This document shows positions 7,432 to 10,421 of a DNA stretch of 10,421 nucleotides, piece by piece. The stretch's first letter is position 1. Every line of letters starts with the position of its first letter. The DNA comes from Clostridia bacterium (GTDB lineage Bacteria > Bacillota > Clostridia > Oscillospirales > CAG-272): contig CAADYN010000120.1 of assembly GCA_900753285.1 (NCBI GenBank), positions 1-10,421 of the forward strand, read 5' to 3'. The notes beneath the pieces are model-generated. The model saw nothing but the letters and a program-made list of their open reading frames with translations. It did no database searches and had not been told where the DNA came from. Both the position numbers and the translations under genes were made by a program.

Positions 7432-7449
7432 GAAATTTTAATGTTATTC

Positions 7450-7476
7450 AGTATAACAACATATTTTAATAATCAA
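7450..7476 (-). promoter_or_regulatory. Probable sigma-A promoter of the solute-binding lipoprotein
   Basis: On the minus strand TTGATT (7476-7471) and TATACT (7455-7450) are separated by 15 bases. TG one base before the -10 forms an extended -10 that can compensate for the short spacer. Transcription would start near 7443, giving a leader of about 20 bases containing the GGAG site. It lies directly after the terminator at 7481-7526, so the lipoprotein gene is probably transcribed on its own. Confidence 0.45.
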
Positions 7477-7480
7477 GAAA

Positions 7481-7526
7481 GAAAATGAGGGGGATAATCC
7501 ATGCAAAATATTCCCCCTTCATTTTC
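7481..7526. terminator. Strong hairpin terminator, probably bidirectional
   Basis: GAAAATGAGGGGGATA (7481-7496) pairs with TATTCCCCCTTCATTTTC (7509-7526), with one or two bulged bases and a 12-base loop. The GGGGG/CCCCC core is strong. On the minus strand the hairpin ends in CATTTTCTTTCTT. It follows the stop codon at 7530-7532 by a few bases and so terminates the small-protein fragment and anything reading through from the propeller genes. Confidence 0.75.
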
Positions 7527-7529
7527 TAC

Positions 7530-7751
7530 CTAATATCCGGTAAAATCAACCGATAATGACATTATGCTAGATGTTACTGTATCACTATCCTGTCCAACAT
7601 AAATCCAGTTATTTCCTGATTGTCTGTAAACGGTCAATGTGCCAGTTATTTTTGTTGTACCACTCTTGCCATAAACACTTGCCAAAGCGTTACCGCTAGT
7701 TCCATCAAATGTAATAATATTATTAATTCTATTAATGTTAAGCCAAAAGGT
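7530..7751 (-). pseudogene. 3' fragment of a small, probably secreted, beta-rich protein
   Basis: After an in-frame TGA (7752-7754) an open frame of 73 codons reads INRINNIITFDGTSGNALAS, then VYGKSGTTKITGTLTVYRQS, and ends IMSLSVDFTGY before TAG. There is no ATG, GTG or TTG near its beginning and no ribosome binding site, so the 5' part with any signal peptide is lost. The GxSGTTKIxGTLTVYRQSG pattern, with many Ser/Thr/Gly residues and alternating hydrophobics, resembles small exported clostridial proteins with a single beta-sandwich-like domain, as I recall them. The function of that group is unknown to me. A strong terminator begins four bases past the stop, so the 3' end is probably the original one. 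It abuts the stop codon of the 7757-8854 frame, suggesting a deletion joined them. Confidence 0.5.
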
Positions 7752-7756
7752 TCAGC

Positions 7757-8854
7757 TTATCCTATAAACCCATCACGTGCTGTCTGAAAAAGTGCAGCTC
7801 GGAAATGATACTTGCTGAGGTCATACTGATTTACAATATTCATGTTTTTATCATAAACACTGCACATCACGCTTGAATTTGAGAATTCATAAATAACTGC
7901 TCCAAGCATTTTGTCATCCCTGACTGCAATTTGAACACAATAACTTGTATCGGGTGATTGCAGTGAAGTATAATCAAGTGACAAAGCAACGATATCACCT
8001 GAACAGCCTATCACAGATGTCGGTATGATTCCGCCAAAGAAACCGCTCCTGCTCGCCTTATCGCCTAACAATTCATCAATTTTTTGAAAAGGTTCGCCCA
8101 GATGTACGAAATCACCTTTTTTAATATCATAATACGCGGCTTCTTTCCAAGTAGAAAAATACAATTTTCCATTTACAGTTGCGCAATTAGATAGCGAGAA
8201 GATAATTCCTGCCATGTATTCATGCGGGATTACTTTGGGCTCGGACCACATAAGTTCATTTGTTGTCATGTCAAGTGAGAGAATCACGACATAATCAGAT
8301 AAATTCTCTATCTGAGCAGGTGAGGGGTAAATGAACGGAACATATATTATGTTTTCAGATCTATCAAATTCCGGAGTTAGCATCAAAAAGTTATTTGAAG
8401 ATAGTTTTTCTCCATTCAACAAGAATTCTTTTTCTGTCTTATCAAACACCATACAGGCATCATTGGATTTAACTGTTATGCTGTGGTCTTCAAGTGACAG
8501 ATATAGAGAGTAATCTGATGTATAATATGCAGTCGAATCCTCTGAGTATATGTACTGTATTAATGTCTTATCGCTGCCTTCAACACTCGTTACCATATTC
8601 ATGTCTGTAATATAGTATTCGTTACTGCCGTTCCAATTCTTAATAACGTCCTGTCCCGTAATTCCTGATACTGTCATAACCGGCGACTCCGAAACAGACA
8701 AACTGCCTTCCGAAATTTTCCACTCTGCCGCAAATGCATCCGTCCGCATTTCAGCTATTTCTGCGGTGGTAGTGCTGTCCGAAACCTCTCCCTCTCCGGC
8801 ATATAGCAGAAAATGTAATGCATCAGAATTAATGAAAGTATCTGCTTTATTCAC
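7757..8854 (-). CDS. Propeller-like protein without signal peptide, possibly the distal half of a split gene
   Basis: The open frame of 365 codons could start at GTG 8852-8854, overlapping the stop of the upstream TolB-like gene by four bases (GTGA). No convincing ribosome binding site precedes it, and the first residues (NKADTFINSDALHFLLYAGE) are not a signal peptide. The body contains repeated strand-turn-strand units typical of beta-propellers, such as DYVVILSLDMTTNELMWSEP, VNGKLYFSTWKEAAYYDIKK and VMCSVYDKNMNIVNQYDLSK. Its acidic, Tyr/Ser-rich composition resembles its secreted neighbours. There are two explanations. It may be a translationally coupled gene with a lost or unusual N-terminus. 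Or it may be the C-terminal half of one larger lipoprotein beginning at 10126 and broken by frameshifts. I recognise no specific family, and its function is unknown. Confidence 0.6.
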   Translation of the reverse strand: MNKADTFINSDALHFLLYAGEGEVSDSTTTAEIAEMRTDAFAAEWKISEGSLSVSESPVMTVSGITGQDVIKNWNGSNEYYITDMNMVTSVEGSDKTLIQYIYSEDSTAYYTSDYSLYLSLEDHSITVKSNDACMVFDKTEKEFLLNGEKLSSNNFLMLTPEFDRSENIIYVPFIYPSPAQIENLSDYVVILSLDMTTNELMWSEPKVIPHEYMAGIIFSLSNCATVNGKLYFSTWKEAAYYDIKKGDFVHLGEPFQKIDELLGDKASRSGFFGGIIPTSVIGCSGDIVALSLDYTSLQSPDTSYCVQIAVRDDKMLGAVIYEFSNSSVMCSVYDKNMNIVNQYDLSKYHFRAALFQTARDGFIG

Positions 8855-9975
8855 TTCTTCACTTCGCTGGAAGCTGTATTTTCTGAGTTTTCTATGTAAT
8901 AGATAAAGTTTTCCAATAGTATACTTTTGTCGTCGTAGCTCACATTTAAGGCGCTGACCTCTCTTGTTCCGATATCTATAACATAGGTTAAAGATTCATA
9001 GTAGAAACAGTCGTTAGCAGACGATGTGAATGTGATTTTTTGATTTCCGATCGGCAGCAGCGTTACATTATTGTAGTGTTCCTCGGAATAATGAAACAGC
9101 ACTTCAGATTTTCCGGTTTCAATACTATAATAGTTAATATTATCTCTGCTTCCTTGCCAATCATAATATGTAACAAAGCACAGCTCACTGTCATTTATCC
9201 AGTCCACTCTGCCGATTGAAGCTTCATCTTCCTGTTTATAAATGATATGCGTTTCTTCTGATTCTATATCATATAGCCATATTGCCGCCGCTACCCACAA
9301 TGGAGTGTCTAATCCGGGAGCGCTTGTTCTCTCGAGTTTTGCACTATATACAATATACTTTCCATTAGGAGAACACCGTGGAGCTGAGAATTCAACGTAC
9401 ATTCTGTTTAGTATAGTTGAAAAATCAAATTCTCTTACGCCGCCGTATTTTTCGTAGATATCGGCTAAATCGTCAAAATCAAGGTAATAATTCCATATCT
9501 CATTGTCTGTGTCATCACTGTAATCTTTATACTTTACCTCTAAATATGTGTCGCTTCCAGGCTGATAGAATGGCGGCGCCGTAGAAGTCATATCCCATGT
9601 TGTACGTATCTGCCATACTTCCCCGGTATCCACAACTTTTATCTGACCTGTTACTGTATCCAAGATTTCAATCGTCTGCAAAGTGTTGTAATTCGTATCG
9701 TTCCGTATATACAACAGCAGGTCACTGTCGGGAATCCATGAAAGTTTTATTATCTCTGTACGCACAGGAATATCTTTAAAATAATCCACAGTTTCTTGTT
9801 TAACTATATCATAGACTTTTACATATCTTCTTGTATAATTACTATCCCATATTGTATATGCCAGTTTTTTATTGTTTGATGAAAGCGCCGCATAATTGTC
9901 AGGAGTAACATCCGGAAGCTCGGCAACTATTTCATATTCCCAAGTGTCAGTGTCATTTTGAACTTTCGGCGTCTT
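8851..9975 (-). pseudogene. TolB-like beta-propeller domain of a lipoprotein (signal peptide separated by frameshift)
   Basis: The frame is open from 9975, and its best in-frame start (GTG 9789) lies inside the domain with no ribosome binding site. So the domain is really the continuation of the lipoprotein start at 9953-10126. Several PD40/TolB-type repeats are visible: AALSSNNKKLAYTIWDSN near 9880, KLSWIPDSDLLLYIRND, CSPNGKYIVYSA with IWLYDIESEETHIIYK, and VDWINDSELCFVTYYDWQ. Such repeats form a six- or seven-bladed propeller that usually mediates protein or ligand contact in the envelope. Joined to the signal peptide, the protein would be about 425 residues, lipid-anchored on the outer face. 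In genomes of this type, propeller lipoproteins of this kind often have unknown partners. Unless the frameshift is a sequencing error or is bypassed, the exported form is not made. Confidence 0.65.
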
Positions 9976-10126
9976 TTATCGGTATAATGTCCTGTTCAGC
10001 CGCAGTAAATGTTGAATCTGAATTGTTGTCTTCTTTTTCTTTTAACTCGACATTATTGCATGAGCTGAACAAAAAACTCACCAAGACAAGCATTGTTATT
10101 ATATAAACATATTTTTTATGCTTCAC
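9953..10126 (-). pseudogene. Lipoprotein signal peptide segment of the TolB-like propeller gene
   Basis: GTG at 10124-10126 follows GAGAAG with a five-base gap. It begins a 57-codon frame opening VKHKKYVYIITMLVLVSFLF and reaching SSCNN, a clear lipoprotein signal with the lipidated Cys at residue 23. A polar linker (ELKEKEDNNSDSTFTAAEQ) follows. The frame stops at TGA 9953-9955, but the TolB-like propeller continues in the next frame from QNDTDTWEYE at about 9960. A one-base indel between 9953 and 9978, in A-rich DNA, explains the split. This segment supplies the export signal of the propeller protein. Confidence 0.65.
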
Positions 10127-10201
10127 AATCACTTCTCGCTTTCTTATGGCTGTAATAACAGTTATAGTAAATTTTGTTGATTTATATTTATCTATGACTT
10201 A

Positions 10202-10250
10202 GATAATTAAAGCCTCTGTAAAATCATCTTTCTGCAGAGGCTTAATTATC
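10202..10250. terminator. Strong bidirectional terminator hairpin
   Basis: GATAATTAAAGCCTCTG (10202-10218) pairs with CAGAGGCTTAATTATC (10235-10250) with a single bulged A and a 16-base loop. The GC-rich AGCCTCTG core at the tip, with an A/T-rich foot supplying T-rich 3' flanks on both strands, suits termination in either direction. It isolates the lipoprotein genes from whatever lies to the right. Confidence 0.75.
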
Positions 10251-10344
10251 AACAATAAACAGTCATCTGCTCATATTATATAATAAACAGATTACTCCAC
10301 TTGTTCGCATTCCTATGTTCTCCCGAAGCTGTATGCGTCACTCC

Positions 10345-10421
10345 TCACCCCGCAAAAGACAGCGAGCCTTCCTTATGCGGATCAAACCTCCAAAATGATT
10401 CATCCATGCCTTCGTAATGAA
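10345..10421 (-). CDS. Possible 3' end of an unidentified gene (runs off right edge)
   Basis: On the minus strand the 25 visible codons include DESFWRFDPHKEG and end LSFAG before TGA at 10345-10347. The aromatic, charged composition looks protein-like. However, a second frame over the same bases is also open to a stop at 10338-10340, and 25 codons is too little to decide. The terminator at 10202-10250 would close its transcript. I do not recognise the family. Confidence 0.25.
   Translation of the reverse strand, partial: HYEGMDESFWRFDPHKEGSLSFAG

Overview
This looks like accessory DNA from a Bacillota (Clostridia) genome, perhaps an Oscillospiraceae or Ruminococcus-like gut bacterium. The basis is inference: AT-rich spacers, GGAG-type ribosome binding sites, Gram-positive lipoprotein signals, and ECF sigma/anti-sigma and ParB-like remnants of the kinds seen in that group. 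All supported genes are on the minus strand, so transcription runs from right to left.

The left end (1-955) is a gene graveyard. It holds the start of a probable anti-sigma partner running off the edge and an ECF sigma factor that has lost its middle (128-443). It also holds a previously unlisted, multiply frameshifted remnant of a ParB/Spo0J-type partition protein (about 527-895), suggesting a decayed plasmid or integrative element.

The centre (956-4539) holds two complete ABC exporter half-transporters in tandem, 17 nt apart, which probably form a heterodimeric exporter. Upstream of them is a 512-base spacer. It contains a good rho-independent terminator and, just before it, a short hydrophobic reading frame without a start codon.

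The right half (5052-10126) encodes envelope-anchored proteins. There is an intact ~789-residue lipoprotein with an N-terminal propeller-like region and a C-terminal solute-binding-protein domain. Next come a 5'-truncated fragment of a small, probably secreted protein and a 365-codon propeller-like frame without a signal peptide. Last is a TolB-like propeller lipoprotein whose signal peptide is cut off from the rest by a frameshift near 9953-9978. A strong bidirectional hairpin at 10202-10250 closes this block on the right. The last bases may hold the 3' end of another minus-strand gene.

Taken together, this is an exporter pair beside surface lipoproteins of unknown ligand, in a region undergoing decay. 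No permease for import, no modification enzyme and no convincing peptide precursor is visible, so the substrate is unknown. No CRISPR array, tRNA, rRNA or intact insertion sequence was seen.
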